Positions 37,666-46,752 of a stretch of DNA of 64,000 nt are shown here, one piece after another. The stretch is from Streptomyces olivaceoviridis. GTDB taxonomy: Bacteria; Actinomycetota; Actinomycetes; Streptomycetales; Streptomycetaceae. A program made the position numbers and the translations under genes. The stretch is from NCBI RefSeq assembly GCF_014650115.1, contig NZ_BMUI01000001.1, positions 620,001-684,000 of the forward strand. The letters are read 5' to 3'. Every line of letters starts with the position of its first letter. The stretch's first letter is position 1. The notes below the pieces were generated by a model that saw only the letters and a list, made by a program, of their open reading frames with translations, had not been told where the DNA came from and ran no database searches.

Positions 37666-38982
37666 CTAGCCGAGCGCCTTGTCGATCGAGTCGGTCGCGG
37701 CCTTCCACGCGTCGGCGGGCTTGGTGCCCCGCTTCTCCATGTTGTTGATCTGGTTGGAGATCGTGTCCTTGATCACGCCGTCCTTCGCGCCGAGCACCGC
37801 CTCGGGGATGGACTTGGCCTCCTCGGCGTAGATCTGGCCGATGGGGGCGTCACTGAAGTACGGCAGCTTGGCGTTCTTCACGTCGGCCAGCTCGTAGGCG
37901 CCCTTGTTGGACGGGAAGACACCGATCGCCTTGAACACCGCGGCCTGCTGCTCCGGGGCGGTCAGCCACTTGACGAGCTCCGTGGCCTCCTTGACGTGCT
38001 TGCCGCTCTTCGGGACGGCGAGGAAGCTGCCGCCCCAGTTGGCCGCGGTCGAGCCGGGGGCGCGGGAGATGTCCCACTTGCCCTTGAAGGAGTCGCCGGA
38101 GTTGACGGAGATCTGGGCGGCCATCCAGGCGGGGCAGGCCACGGTGGCCGTGGTGCCCTTGCGGAGCGCCGCGGTCCAGGCGTCGGTGAACTGCGGCAGG
38201 CCCTGGGTCAGCTTCTTGTCGGCGGCCTCGGCGGCCAGGTTCCAGCCCTGCTGCACGGACGGGCTGTCCTTGTAGACCGGCTTGCCGTCGGCGTCGTAGT
38301 ACTGCTTGGAGGAGGAGCTGACGACCGCGTTGTACATGGCGGACGCGGAGTCCATGAAGTAAGTGCCGGAGGGCGCCTTCTTCTTGTACTGCTCGCCGAG
38401 CTTGAGGTAGTCCTCCCAGCCGCCGGCGACGGCCTTGGCGACGGCCTCACGGTCGCTGGGCAGGCCGGCCTTCTGGAAGAGGTCCTTGCGGTAGCACAGG
38501 GACATGGGGCCGATGTCGGTACCGGCGCCGATCACCGTGCCGTCCTTGGCGGTGGCCTGCTTCTCCTTCCAGGACACCCAGTCGTTCACGTTGATCGTCT
38601 TGCTGAGGTCGGTGAACTTGGCCGACTGGGTGTCCACGACCTCCTTGATGCGCCCGACCTCGATGCCCGTGACGTCCGCGAGGCCGCTGCCCGTGTTCAG
38701 CTGCTGAAGGAGCTTCGGGTAGTAGTCCTGCTCGTTGGCGGTGGTCTCTTCCTTGACCGTGATCTTCGGGTGCAGCTCGTGGTACTTGGCGAACAGTCCG
38801 GCCTCCTTGTAGCCGAACTGCCCGAAGTCGGCCACCGTGAGGGTGATGTTCCCGTTGGCGTCCGTGTCCGAGTCGTCGTCGCTGCTGCAACCGGTCAGCA
38901 GCAGCGCGGAGGCCGTCAGGACCGTCGTGGCCAGCGTCGCGGTTCTGCGGCCGTGACCACCGCCGGTACGGGTGATGCGCAT
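37666..38982 (-). CDS. cebE: sugar-binding lipoprotein (CebE-like)
   Basis: A 438-aa extracellular solute-binding protein family 1. The signal RTATLATTVLTASALLLTGC ends in lipobox LLTGC, so it is a lipoprotein. The body has the typical sugar-binder features (YYPKLLQQLNTGSGLADVTG, GPMSLCYRKDLFQKAGLP). AAGGAG lies 8 nt before the ATG. It is first in the importer operon and 210 bp downstream of a CebR-type operator. Cello-oligosaccharides are the likely ligands, judging from the operator and the neighbouring GH1 enzymes. Confidence 0.9.
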   Translation of the reverse strand: MRITRTGGGHGRRTATLATTVLTASALLLTGCSSDDDSDTDANGNITLTVADFGQFGYKEAGLFAKYHELHPKITVKEETTANEQDYYPKLLQQLNTGSGLADVTGIEVGRIKEVVDTQSAKFTDLSKTINVNDWVSWKEKQATAKDGTVIGAGTDIGPMSLCYRKDLFQKAGLPSDREAVAKAVAGGWEDYLKLGEQYKKKAPSGTYFMDSASAMYNAVVSSSSKQYYDADGKPVYKDSPSVQQGWNLAAEAADKKLTQGLPQFTDAWTAALRKGTTATVACPAWMAAQISVNSGDSFKGKWDISRAPGSTAANWGGSFLAVPKSGKHVKEATELVKWLTAPEQQAAVFKAIGVFPSNKGAYELADVKNAKLPYFSDAPIGQIYAEEAKSIPEAVLGAKDGVIKDTISNQINNMEKRGTKPADAWKAATDSIDKALG

Positions 38983-39474
38983 TCCACTACTCCTTGTTCC
39001 AGTGGGGAACGGGACCTCAGGAATCGGACCGTCAGGCCTGACGGTCCGGACCTGCCCTCTCGGTTCGAGCAGCGGCTAGCCAACAGCACACGGCATGCGG
39101 TGGGAACGTGCTGGTCAACGGTGTGCCATGCAAGGTAGAGGGGAAGGTCATGGGTGATTCGATCCAAGCGGAAGAGACCCCGGTCACCCCGTGGGACCGC
39201 TCCCACGCGGCATGCCGGAAGACTCGTCGGTGCCGGGCCCGGGTGTCAAGACTTGAATACGGGCTTGTTGCCTAAGCGTGTTCCGCGTGTCACGTGAACG
39301 TGTCGCACGACCCGGCGCAACCGCCCCGTCATCCGGCCGTTCCCCACAGCGTCATAGCAGGTCACCGGCGGGTCCATCCCCGTTCACGGCCAACTGCGCC
39401 CACGCGCCGACCCCTTGCCGGATTCCCTGGGTCAGAATGAAGCGCCCCTCAACCGGACCGCCGAAAGGTGAACG
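38983..39474. promoter_or_regulatory. divergent promoter region of cebE-like and LacI 2 genes
   Basis: 492 bp without a gene between two divergent starts. It holds one clear operator at 39192-39205. The rest shows no reading frame with a ribosome site and no RNA gene that I can see. Confidence 0.55.
39192..39205. promoter_or_regulatory. CebR-type operator in the importer promoter region
   Basis: TGGGACCGCTCCCA matches 13 of 14 positions of the CebR palindrome, within the longer GTGGGACCGCTCCCAC. Confidence 0.82.
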
Positions 39475-40524
39475 ATGAGCCCTGCCGAACAGCCGCAGCC
39501 GCACAGGACCGCGGACGTCCGGCGCCCGACCCTGAACGCCGTGGCCGCACGCGCCGGCGTGGGCCGCGGCACGGTCTCGCGGGTGATCAACGGCTCCCCC
39601 AAGGTCAGCGCACGCTCCCGGGCGGCCGTGGAACAGGCCATCGCGGAACTCGGCTACGTCCCCAACCGAGCCGCCCGCTCCCTCGCCACCCGGCGCACGG
39701 ACGCGGTCGCGCTGGTCGTGCCCGACGCCGAGACCCGGCTCTTCTCGGAGCCGTACTTCTCCGGGATCATCCGGGGCGTGTCCACCGGACTCGCCGGTGC
39801 CGGGATGCAGTTGCTGCTGGTCCTCACGGGCGACGAGAAGGAGCACGGCCGGCTCGCCGCCTACCTGGCCGCCCACCGAGTGGACGGCGTCCTGATGATG
39901 GCGGTCCACGGGGACGACACCCTGCCCGACCGGCTGGAGGAGCTGGCCGTGCCGACCGTGCTGGCCGGGCGGCGCAGCGACCGCGAGCGGCTGGGCCATG
40001 TCCGCGCGGACAACCGGGGCGGCGCCCGGCTCGCCGTCCGGCATCTGCTGGCGGGCGGTCGCCGGTCCATCGGCACCATCACCGGTCCGCTGGACATGGA
40101 TGTGGCGCGGGCGCGGCTCGACGGCTATCGCGAGGCGCTGCGCGAGGCCGGGGTCGCCGTCGCGGAAGACCTCATCGCGGCGGGCGACTTCACCGAGGAG
40201 GGCGGACGCGTGGCCATGCGGGAACTGCTGCGCCGGCACCCGGACCTGGACGCCGTCTTCGCCGCCTCCGACGTGATGGCGTCCGGCGCGGTGCTGGAAC
40301 TGCGGGCGGCGGGGCGGCGGGTGCCGCACGACGTGGCGCTGATCGGCTTCGACGACTCCATCGTGGCCCGGCACCTCGATCCCCCGTTGACCAGCGTGCG
40401 CCAGCCGCTGGAGGAGATGGGCCGCACGATGGCGAGCCTCCTGCTGGAGGAGATCGCCCACCACGGCACCGGCCGCCGCGAAGTGGTCCTGCCGACGGAA
40501 CTGGTGGTGCGCGGGTCGGCGTGA
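39475..40524 (+). CDS. cebR: LacI-family regulator 2 (CebR-like)
   Basis: A 349-aa LacI/GalR repressor whose helix-turn-helix RRPTLNAVAARAGVGRGTVS then RVINGSPKVSARSRAAV nearly matches regulator 1. The ligand domain also aligns along its length (DAVALVVPDAETRLFSEPYF, DPPLTSVRQPLEEMGR). AAAGGTGA lies 5 nt before the ATG. It is divergent from the sugar importer and followed by a second GH1 enzyme with a perfect CebR operator, which makes it the better candidate for CebR. The symbol is an inference; regulator 1 could be the true orthologue. Confidence 0.85.
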   Translation: MSPAEQPQPHRTADVRRPTLNAVAARAGVGRGTVSRVINGSPKVSARSRAAVEQAIAELGYVPNRAARSLATRRTDAVALVVPDAETRLFSEPYFSGIIRGVSTGLAGAGMQLLLVLTGDEKEHGRLAAYLAAHRVDGVLMMAVHGDDTLPDRLEELAVPTVLAGRRSDRERLGHVRADNRGGARLAVRHLLAGGRRSIGTITGPLDMDVARARLDGYREALREAGVAVAEDLIAAGDFTEEGGRVAMRELLRRHPDLDAVFAASDVMASGAVLELRAAGRRVPHDVALIGFDDSIVARHLDPPLTSVRQPLEEMGRTMASLLLEEIAHHGTGRREVVLPTELVVRGSA

Positions 40525-40780
40525 GGGGTTGGGGGTCGGGGGTCGGAAGTTGGGGGTCGGAAGTTGGGGGTCGGGGGTTGGGGGTTGGCGTGAAGGGTCG
40601 GGGGTCGGTAGTTGGGAGTTGGTGGTTGGCGTGAGGGGTCGGGCGGCGGCCGAGAGGGCACGGGACAGCCCGAGAAGCCGGGCCTCGGTCCGAGAAGTCG
40701 CGGGTCGGCCTGAGAGGTCGGGCGGCGGCCGAGCGGACACGGGTCGGTCCGCGAAGTCGGGCACCGGCCCGAGACGTTAC
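40525..40780. repeat. G-rich degenerate tandem repeats
   Basis: Two families of imperfect repeats. At 40525-40650 units of roughly GTTGGGGGTCGG recur about seven times, with GGCGTGAGGGGT-like strings at three places, the first being the stop region of LacI 2. At 40650-40780 longer units containing CCGAGAAGTCGGGC/GGTCGGGCGGCGGCC recur. The plus strand has runs of four or five G that could form a G-quadruplex. Confidence 0.75.
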
Positions 40781-40818
40781 CCCCCGGGCATATCGATCGC
40801 GGTCGGCCTCTTTCATCG

Positions 40819-40832
40819 TGGGAGCGCTCCCA
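40819..40832. promoter_or_regulatory. perfect CebR operator before beta-glucosidase 2
   Basis: TGGGAGCGCTCCCA is a perfect 14-bp palindrome identical to the published CebR consensus. A possible -10 box CATAAT at 40835-40840 abuts it, so a bound repressor would block the promoter. Confidence 0.92.
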
Positions 40833-40869
40833 TGCATAATGCGTGCACTCGACCCTTGGGAGAGCCCTC

Positions 40870-42297
40870 ATGCCCGAACCGACGACCGTCGCCTTTCCTC
40901 CCGCCTTTCTCTTCGGCGCCGCGACCTCGGCGTACCAGATCGAGGGGGCGGTGCGGGAGGACGGCCGCACCCCTTCGATCTGGGACACCTTCAGCCATAC
41001 GCCGGGCAGGACGGCCGGCGGCGAGACCGGGGACATCGCCGTCGACCACTACCACCGCTACCGCGACGACGTGGCGCTCATGGCGGAGCTGGGCCTGACC
41101 GCGTACCGCTTCTCCGTCTCCTGGTCCCGGGTGCAGCCGACGGGCCGGGGGCCGGCGGTCCAGCGGGGCCTGGACTTCTACCGCCGTCTGGTCGACGAGC
41201 TGCTCGCCCGGGGCATCGCACCGGCGCTCACCCTCTACCACTGGGACCTGCCGCAGGAGCTGGAGGACGCGGGCGGCTGGCCGGAGCGGGACACCGCGTT
41301 CAGGTTCGCCGAGTACGCGCGGCTCGTCGGCGAGGCGCTGGGCGACCGGGTGGAGCAGTGGATCACCCTCAACGAGCCGTGGTGCAGCGCCTTCCTGGGC
41401 TACGCCTCCGGGGTGCACGCCCCCGGCCGGACCGACCCGGCGGCCTCGCTGCGCGCGGCCCACCACCTCAACCTGGGGCACGGACTGGCCGTTTCCGCCC
41501 TCCGCGCGGCGATGCCGACCGGCAACCGGATCGCGATCAGCCTCAACTCCTCCGTCGTACGGCCCCTTTCCCAGGACCCGGCCGACCTGGCCGCGGCCCG
41601 CCGGATCGACGACCTGGCCAACGGTGTGTTCCACGGGCCGATCCTGCACGGGGCGTACCCGTCGTCGCTCTTCGAGGCCACGCGCTCGGTCACCGACTGG
41701 TCGTACGTCCTGGACGGCGACGTCCGCGCGATCAACGCCCCGCTGGACGCGCTGGGCCTGAACTACTACACCCCGACGCTGGTCTCGGCCGCGTCCGGCG
41801 AGGCCAGGGGCCCGCGGGCGGACGGCCACGGCTCCAGCGACCGCTCGCCCTGGCCGGCCGCCGACGACGTCCTGTTCCACCAGACCCCCGGCGACCGCAC
41901 GGAGATGGGCTGGACGATCGATCCGACGGGCCTGTACGACCTGCTCATGCGCTACACGCGCGAGGCGCCCGGCCTCCCCCTGCACATCACCGAGAACGGC
42001 GCGGCCTACGACGACAAACCCGACCCCGACGGCCGGGTGCACGACCCCGAGCGCATCGCCTACCTGCACGCCCATCTGGCGGAGGTGCGCCGCGCCATCG
42101 CCGACGGCGCCGACGTACGCGGCTACTACCTGTGGTCCCTGATGGACAACTTCGAGTGGGCGTACGGGTACGGCAAGCGGTTCGGCGCGGTGTACGTGGA
42201 CTACGCCACGCTGGAGCGGACGCCGAAGTCGAGCGCGCGGTGGTACGGGGAGGCGGCGCGGACGCGGGTGCTTCCGCCGGTGGCTCCGGGGGCCTGA
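40870..42297 (+). CDS. GH1 beta-glucosidase 2
   Basis: A 475-aa family 1 glycosidase without a signal peptide. [20 protein letters not shown] begins the barrel. The acid/base is in TLNEPW and the nucleophile in [31 protein letters not shown] is the C-terminal signature. It resembles beta-glucosidase 1 throughout, so the two are paralogues. The ATG follows GGGAGAG by 7 nt; a GTG at 40843 is a less likely start. It is controlled by a perfect CebR operator 38 bp upstream and ends at a terminator. Confidence 0.92.
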   Translation: MPEPTTVAFPPAFLFGAATSAYQIEGAVREDGRTPSIWDTFSHTPGRTAGGETGDIAVDHYHRYRDDVALMAELGLTAYRFSVSWSRVQPTGRGPAVQRGLDFYRRLVDELLARGIAPALTLYHWDLPQELEDAGGWPERDTAFRFAEYARLVGEALGDRVEQWITLNEPWCSAFLGYASGVHAPGRTDPAASLRAAHHLNLGHGLAVSALRAAMPTGNRIAISLNSSVVRPLSQDPADLAAARRIDDLANGVFHGPILHGAYPSSLFEATRSVTDWSYVLDGDVRAINAPLDALGLNYYTPTLVSAASGEARGPRADGHGSSDRSPWPAADDVLFHQTPGDRTEMGWTIDPTGLYDLLMRYTREAPGLPLHITENGAAYDDKPDPDGRVHDPERIAYLHAHLAEVRRAIADGADVRGYYLWSLMDNFEWAYGYGKRFGAVYVDYATLERTPKSSARWYGEAARTRVLPPVAPGA

Positions 42298-42306
42298 GAG
42301 CGGGCG

Positions 42307-42336
42307 GGGGCCCGGCGGTGTGATCCGCCGGGCCCC
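42307..42336. terminator. terminator between beta-glucosidase 2 and the chitinase
   Basis: A 12-bp perfect stem (GGGGCCCGGCGG with CCGCCGGGCCCC) and a 6-nt loop between convergent genes. Confidence 0.8.
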
Positions 42337-42363
42337 TTGTCCGGTCGTCGGTGGGCGGCGCGA

Positions 42364-43839
42364 CTACTTGTACGCCCCGAACGCCTTGGAGAAGGCGAAC
42401 GGTTCCTGGGTGACGGAGCTGCACGTGGCGTCGGCGGTGGGCTTGGTGCCACCGGCGCACTGCTTGTCACGGGTCGCCGACCACATCGACAGCCGGCCGA
42501 GCCCCTTGGACCGGGCGAAGTCCACCAGCTGGGTGGCGTCGTCGACCTTGAAGACCTCGGAGGAGACGTCGTTGACGCCGATCATCGGGGTGACGGCCAC
42601 GGCCTTCCATGCGGCGGAGTCGGACAGCCCCAGCACGCTCTTGACCTGGGCCTGCGTGGCGGTCGCGGCCTGCTCGGCGTAGGTGCCCATGTCGCCGCTG
42701 TACGAGGCGCCGTAGTCCATCGCCATGATGTTGACGGTGTTGATCCTCACGCCGTTGGACTTGGCGTTGGCGAGGAGGTTCACGCCGTCCTGGGTGAGGC
42801 CCTCGGGCATCACCGGCAGGGTGAAGGAGACGTCCAGGCCCGGGTGCTGCGCCTGGAGCCTGGCGATGGCCTGGGCGCGGCGGGTGTTGGCGGCGGTGTC
42901 GGGCAGCGCGCCGCCCTCGACGTCGAAGTCGACCTTGGTCAGCTCAAACGCGTCGACCGCCTTGCCGTACGCCGCCGCCAGCGCGTCCGCGGAGGAGCAG
43001 GTGGTGGCCAGCTCGGAGCCGGAGGCCCCGCCGAAGGAGACCCGGACGTCACCGCCCTTGGCGCGCAGCGCGCCGATCTGCGCGGCCACGGCGTCACTGG
43101 TGAGGTCCGTGACCCCGCCCCACTTGGGGGTGCAGCCGCCGCCGTCGGTGAGGAAGGCGAGGTTGTAGTTCTTCACGCCGGTCGCGTCGGCGGCGCCGAG
43201 GAGGTCGAAGGCCGGGTAGAGGCTGGTGTCGACGTAGGGGGCGAAGCCGGCGGAGGCGGTGGTGCCGGATCCGGTGCTGCCGGTGGGGGTGGGGGTCGCG
43301 CTCTGGGTGGCGGGCGCGCTCTGAGTGGGGGTCGAGGTGGACGTGGAGGTGGGGGCCGGGGTCGGTGACTGGGTGGTCTGCGTCGGCCGGCCGCTCGGCT
43401 CGGGGGTCGCGCCGCCGTCCGCGGAACACCGCGCGTCGTCGATACGGCAACCCGTCGGGTCGCCGCTGCCGTTGACCACGAAGCCGACGGTCACCGACGT
43501 GCCGGGGGCCAGGCCGTCGGTGTCCCACGTGGCCGGCTTCACGGTGACGTGCTGACCGCTGACGCTCGACTCGCCGTTCCACAGGGAGCCGAGCCTGGCG
43601 CCCGCCGGGAGGTCGAACTCCAGCGTCCAGGTCTTCTCGGCCTGGCCGGTGTTGTTGGTGACGACGTACTGGGCGGTGTAGCCCGTGGACCAGTCGCTGG
43701 TCCTGGTGTACGCCGCGTTCACACCGGCCGCGTTGGCCGTGCCGGTGAGCAGGACCGCGCCGCCGCCGATCACGGCCGCGGCCACCAGGCCGCCTGTCGC
43801 CTTGTTCCTGCCACTGATCCTGCGCCGGTGCGTGCTCAT
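42364..43839 (-). CDS. secreted chitinase, CBM2 + GH18
   Basis: A 491-aa exported protein. Residues 1-37 are the signal peptide (ATGGLVAAAVIGGGAVLLTG, ending TANAA). Residues about 40-150 are a family 2 carbohydrate-binding module (WSTGYTAQYVVTNNTGQAEK, two Cys near GCRIDDARC). A Pro/Thr/Ser linker follows to about 200. The rest is a GH18 domain with the catalytic motif KVDFDVEGG and MAMDYGASYSGDMG. No dre site is visible in the short upstream gap. Substrate could also be another beta-1,4-GlcNAc polymer. The two-component system gene pair lies 109 bp upstream. Confidence 0.9.
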   Translation of the reverse strand: MSTHRRRISGRNKATGGLVAAAVIGGGAVLLTGTANAAGVNAAYTRTSDWSTGYTAQYVVTNNTGQAEKTWTLEFDLPAGARLGSLWNGESSVSGQHVTVKPATWDTDGLAPGTSVTVGFVVNGSGDPTGCRIDDARCSADGGATPEPSGRPTQTTQSPTPAPTSTSTSTPTQSAPATQSATPTPTGSTGSGTTASAGFAPYVDTSLYPAFDLLGAADATGVKNYNLAFLTDGGGCTPKWGGVTDLTSDAVAAQIGALRAKGGDVRVSFGGASGSELATTCSSADALAAAYGKAVDAFELTKVDFDVEGGALPDTAANTRRAQAIARLQAQHPGLDVSFTLPVMPEGLTQDGVNLLANAKSNGVRINTVNIMAMDYGASYSGDMGTYAEQAATATQAQVKSVLGLSDSAAWKAVAVTPMIGVNDVSSEVFKVDDATQLVDFARSKGLGRLSMWSATRDKQCAGGTKPTADATCSSVTQEPFAFSKAFGAYK

Positions 43840-43948
43840 GCGCGTGCCTGCCTTCGCTGTTCACGGGGTGAGGTGCGGCAGCACGCTAGCGATCAGGAAA
43901 GGGACGAACCGCCTGTTCGGGGCGCCCGTCGCAGACCTTAGGGTTCGC

Positions 43949-45352
43949 TTAAGGAAGCGATCGGGGACGGTTAAAGGTGGAGACCGATCTGCCCGATCGG
44001 CGCCTGCGTACGGCACCCCGCCGTCCGCGCCCCACCGGCTTGCGCGCGGCCGGCTGGAACCAGATCCGCACCTCGGTGCCGCCCAGCACCGAGGAGCCGA
44101 TGCGGACGTCACCGCCGGTGGACTCGGCGAGCCGGCGGACGATGTCCAGGCCAAGGCCGGTGGAGCCGGTGTGTCCGGAGCCCCGGCCGCGGGCCATCGC
44201 CGCCTCGGGGTCGGCTATGCCGGGGCCCGCGTCGGAGACGAGCACGATCACCGCGTCCTCGCCGTTGTGCACGTCGACCGCGAAGGCGGTGCCCTCTGCG
44301 GTGTGCCGGAAGACGTTGCCTAGCAGGGCATCGAGCGCGGCGGCCAGGTCGGCGCGGGCCACGGGTACGCGCACCGGCCGGTCGACGCCGGCCACCCGCC
44401 ACTTGCGGCCCTCGTCCTCCGCCAGCGCGGACCAGAACTCCATGCGTTCGCGAACCACTTCGGCCGCGTCGCAACCCGCGCCGGGTCCGGCGGCAGCCGT
44501 CTGCGGCCTGGCCTCGCGGGCCGTGCGGATGATGGTGTCGACCTCGCGCTCCAACTGGGCGACGGCGGCCCGGGTCTGCTCGGCGGCGGGTCCGCCACCG
44601 AGGGAGGCCGCGTTCAGCCGGAGCACGGTGAGCGGGGTGCGCAGCCGGTGCGAGAGGTCGGCGGCCAGCTCCCGTTCGTTGGCGAGGAGCTGGACGACCT
44701 GGTCGGCCATGGAGTTGAACGCGACGGCGGCCAGCCGGAGTTCGGTCGGGCCGTCCTCCGGCACCCGGGCGCCCAGCTTGCCCTCGCCCAGCTCGCGCGC
44801 GCCCTCGACGAGCCGCCGCGCGGGCCGCACCATGCGCACGCCGAGCCGGTCGGCGACCGCGACCGAGCCGACGGTCAGCGCGAGGCCGACGGCCGCGAGC
44901 ACCGCCCAGGCCGTGCCCACGCCGTTGGTCACCTCGGACTCGGGGACGTACACCTCGACCACGGCTATCGCGCCGGAGCCGAGCGCGACCGGCTGGAGGA
45001 GGGTGGAGCCGCCGGTGACGGTGGTGGTGGAGGCGCGGCCGAGTCGTCGTACGGCCTCGATGTCGGGTCCCGCGGCGCGCTGCCGGCCGAGGTCGAGCGC
45101 GGCCCGGCCGCTCTCGGCGGGCAGGTGGACGGCCATCCCGGAGTCGGCGCCGGCCGAGGCCACCACCCGCTCCAGCTGGTCCCGGTCGGTGGTGATGGAC
45201 AGCGCGGGCGCGACCGCCGCGGCCTTCCGCTCGGCGCCTGAGAACGCGCGGTCGCGGGCCATCTCCTTGACGACCAGGCCGAGCGGCACGGCGAAGGCGA
45301 CCACGACCATCGTGGTGACCGCGAGGCAGACCTTGACCAGAGCCCATCTCAT
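43949..45352 (-). CDS. two-component sensor histidine kinase
   Basis: A 467-aa membrane kinase. The first helix is residues 5-30 (LVKVCLAVTTMVVVAFAVPL), followed by an extracellular domain of about 140 aa, a second helix (AWAVLAAVGLALTVGSVAVA) and a HAMP linker. The H box is LSHRLRTPLTVLRLNA with the phosphorylated His. N box GNVFRHTAEG, G1 DAGPGIAD and G2 STGLGLDIVRRL are intact. The C-terminal 30 residues are very basic (GRGRRGAVRRRRSGRS). It overlaps the regulator gene by 4 bp. Confidence 0.93.
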   Translation of the reverse strand: MRWALVKVCLAVTTMVVVAFAVPLGLVVKEMARDRAFSGAERKAAAVAPALSITTDRDQLERVVASAGADSGMAVHLPAESGRAALDLGRQRAAGPDIEAVRRLGRASTTTVTGGSTLLQPVALGSGAIAVVEVYVPESEVTNGVGTAWAVLAAVGLALTVGSVAVADRLGVRMVRPARRLVEGARELGEGKLGARVPEDGPTELRLAAVAFNSMADQVVQLLANERELAADLSHRLRTPLTVLRLNAASLGGGPAAEQTRAAVAQLEREVDTIIRTAREARPQTAAAGPGAGCDAAEVVRERMEFWSALAEDEGRKWRVAGVDRPVRVPVARADLAAALDALLGNVFRHTAEGTAFAVDVHNGEDAVIVLVSDAGPGIADPEAAMARGRGSGHTGSTGLGLDIVRRLAESTGGDVRIGSSVLGGTEVRIWFQPAARKPVGRGRRGAVRRRRSGRSVSTFNRPRSLP

Positions 45353-46056
45353 CGCGGGGCCTGCCCGTCCGAGGGCGGTTCCAGCTTCACCCCGACGCCC
45401 CGCAGCGTGTGCAGATAGCGCGGGCGGGCGGCCGTCTCCCCCAGTTTGCGGCGCAGCCAGGACAGATGGACGTCGATGGTCTGGTCGTCGCCGTAGGACT
45501 GCTGCCAGACCTCGGCGAGGAGTTCCTTGCGCGGGACGACGACGCCCGGCCGTGCGGCCAGGAAGGCCAGCAGGTCGAACTCGCGGCGGGTGAGATCGAG
45601 CCGGGCCCCGTCCAACTCGGCCTGGCGGCGCAGCGGGTCGACGGTCAGGCCGCCGACGCGGAGCACGGAGGAGGACGGGACCTCGCCGCCGCCGGCACGG
45701 GCGCGGCGCAGCACGGCGGCGATCCGGGCGGAGAGGTGCTCGACGGAGAACGGCTTGGTCAGGTAGTCGTCCGCCCCGGCGTTCAGCAGCCGGACGATCT
45801 CCGTCTCGTCGTCCCGGGCGGTGGCGATGATGACGGGTACGTCGGTGATGCCGCGCAGCATCTTCAGGGCCTCGGAGCCGTCCAGGTCGGGCAGTCCGAG
45901 GTCCAGGATGACCAGGTCGAAGCCGAAATGGGCGACCTCGCGCAGCGCCTCCAGTGCCGTACCGACGCTGCGCACGGTGTGTGCGGCGTCGGTCAGATGC
46001 CGGATGAGCGCCGAGCGTACGAACTGGTCGTCCTCGACCACGAGCACACGTGCCAT
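45349..46056 (-). CDS. OmpR-family response regulator
   Basis: A 235-aa regulator. The receiver has the acidic pair in LVVEDDQF, phospho-acceptor Asp in LVILDLGLPDLDG, and the conserved Lys in TKPFSVEHL. The C-terminal winged helix is LDLTRREFDLLAFLAARPGV then DVHLSWLRRKLGE. It is the first gene of the pair, and its stop overlaps the kinase start (ATGA), so production is coupled. The target genes are unknown; the adjacent chitinase is a candidate by position only. Confidence 0.93.
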   Translation of the reverse strand: MARVLVVEDDQFVRSALIRHLTDAAHTVRSVGTALEALREVAHFGFDLVILDLGLPDLDGSEALKMLRGITDVPVIIATARDDETEIVRLLNAGADDYLTKPFSVEHLSARIAAVLRRARAGGGEVPSSSVLRVGGLTVDPLRRQAELDGARLDLTRREFDLLAFLAARPGVVVPRKELLAEVWQQSYGDDQTIDVHLSWLRRKLGETAARPRYLHTLRGVGVKLEPPSDGQAPR

Positions 46057-46155
46057 GCGCCGCACCGTACGCCATGCGGACAGCACCGGGCGGACGCCTG
46101 TGGACAACTCGGGGCATGTGCGAACGGCGGTGCCCCTGGGGCAGTATGGCCCGCG

Positions 46156-46680
46156 ATGCGCAGAGGACTCGTACACGTACTGGCGTGGCTGCTCGCGACC
46201 GGGGCGGCGGTCACGCTGTCGTGGTGGGGTGTCCACACGGTGATGACGGGGACGGTGTATGACCCGCCGCGCGCGCTTCCGGTCACGGCCGCCGACGCGG
46301 ACGCCCAGGACGTGAAGCCGGTGTCCCGGGCGCCGTCCGCGTCGCCGGCCCCGTCGCGCGAGCGGCCGGTCCGGCGGGCGGCGACGCCGACGCCCGCGCA
46401 CACGCCGGCCCGCACACCGCCCCCGTCCCCCACCGTCACCGCCACCCCCACCGCGTCCGGCCGGATCAAGTCCTACGACACCGACGGCGGCCGGGCGGTG
46501 TTCGACCTGCGGCCGGCCGACGCCGCGCTCGTGTCGGCGACCCCGGGGACGGGCTGGTCGATACAGGTGTGGAAGACGGAGAGCTGGATCCGGGTGGAGT
46601 TCAGCCGGGGCGCGGACCGGGTGTCGGTGTTCTGCACCTGGCACGACGGGCCGCCGCGGGTCGACGTGGGGACGTACTGA
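46156..46680 (+). CDS. membrane-anchored protein with P/A/T-rich linker
   Basis: A 174-aa protein. Residues 5-28 (LVHVLAWLLATGAAVTLSWW) are one membrane segment or uncleaved signal. About 70 residues of Pro/Ala/Thr linker (TPTPAHTPARTPPPSPT) follow. The last 75 residues form a compact domain with two aromatic-rich strands (WSIQVWKTESWIRVEF, RVSVFCTWHDGPP). No family was recognised. The domain faces outside. The ribosome site is weak. It is divergent from the two-component system. Confidence 0.7.
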   Translation: MRRGLVHVLAWLLATGAAVTLSWWGVHTVMTGTVYDPPRALPVTAADADAQDVKPVSRAPSASPAPSRERPVRRAATPTPAHTPARTPPPSPTVTATPTASGRIKSYDTDGGRAVFDLRPADAALVSATPGTGWSIQVWKTESWIRVEFSRGADRVSVFCTWHDGPPRVDVGTY

Positions 46681-46700
46681 CCCACCCGGCGGAGTTGAGC

Positions 46701-46752
46701 GGGCGGAGGGCCCAGCGGAACACCGAGGGCGGAGGGCCTATCGGAACACCGA
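46701..46752. repeat. 26-bp tandem duplication at a gene 3' end
   Basis: GGGCGGAGGGCCCAGCGGAA plus CACCGA is followed immediately by a copy with two changes. The second copy contains the stop codon of the spermidine-synthase-like gene. Confidence 0.75.
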
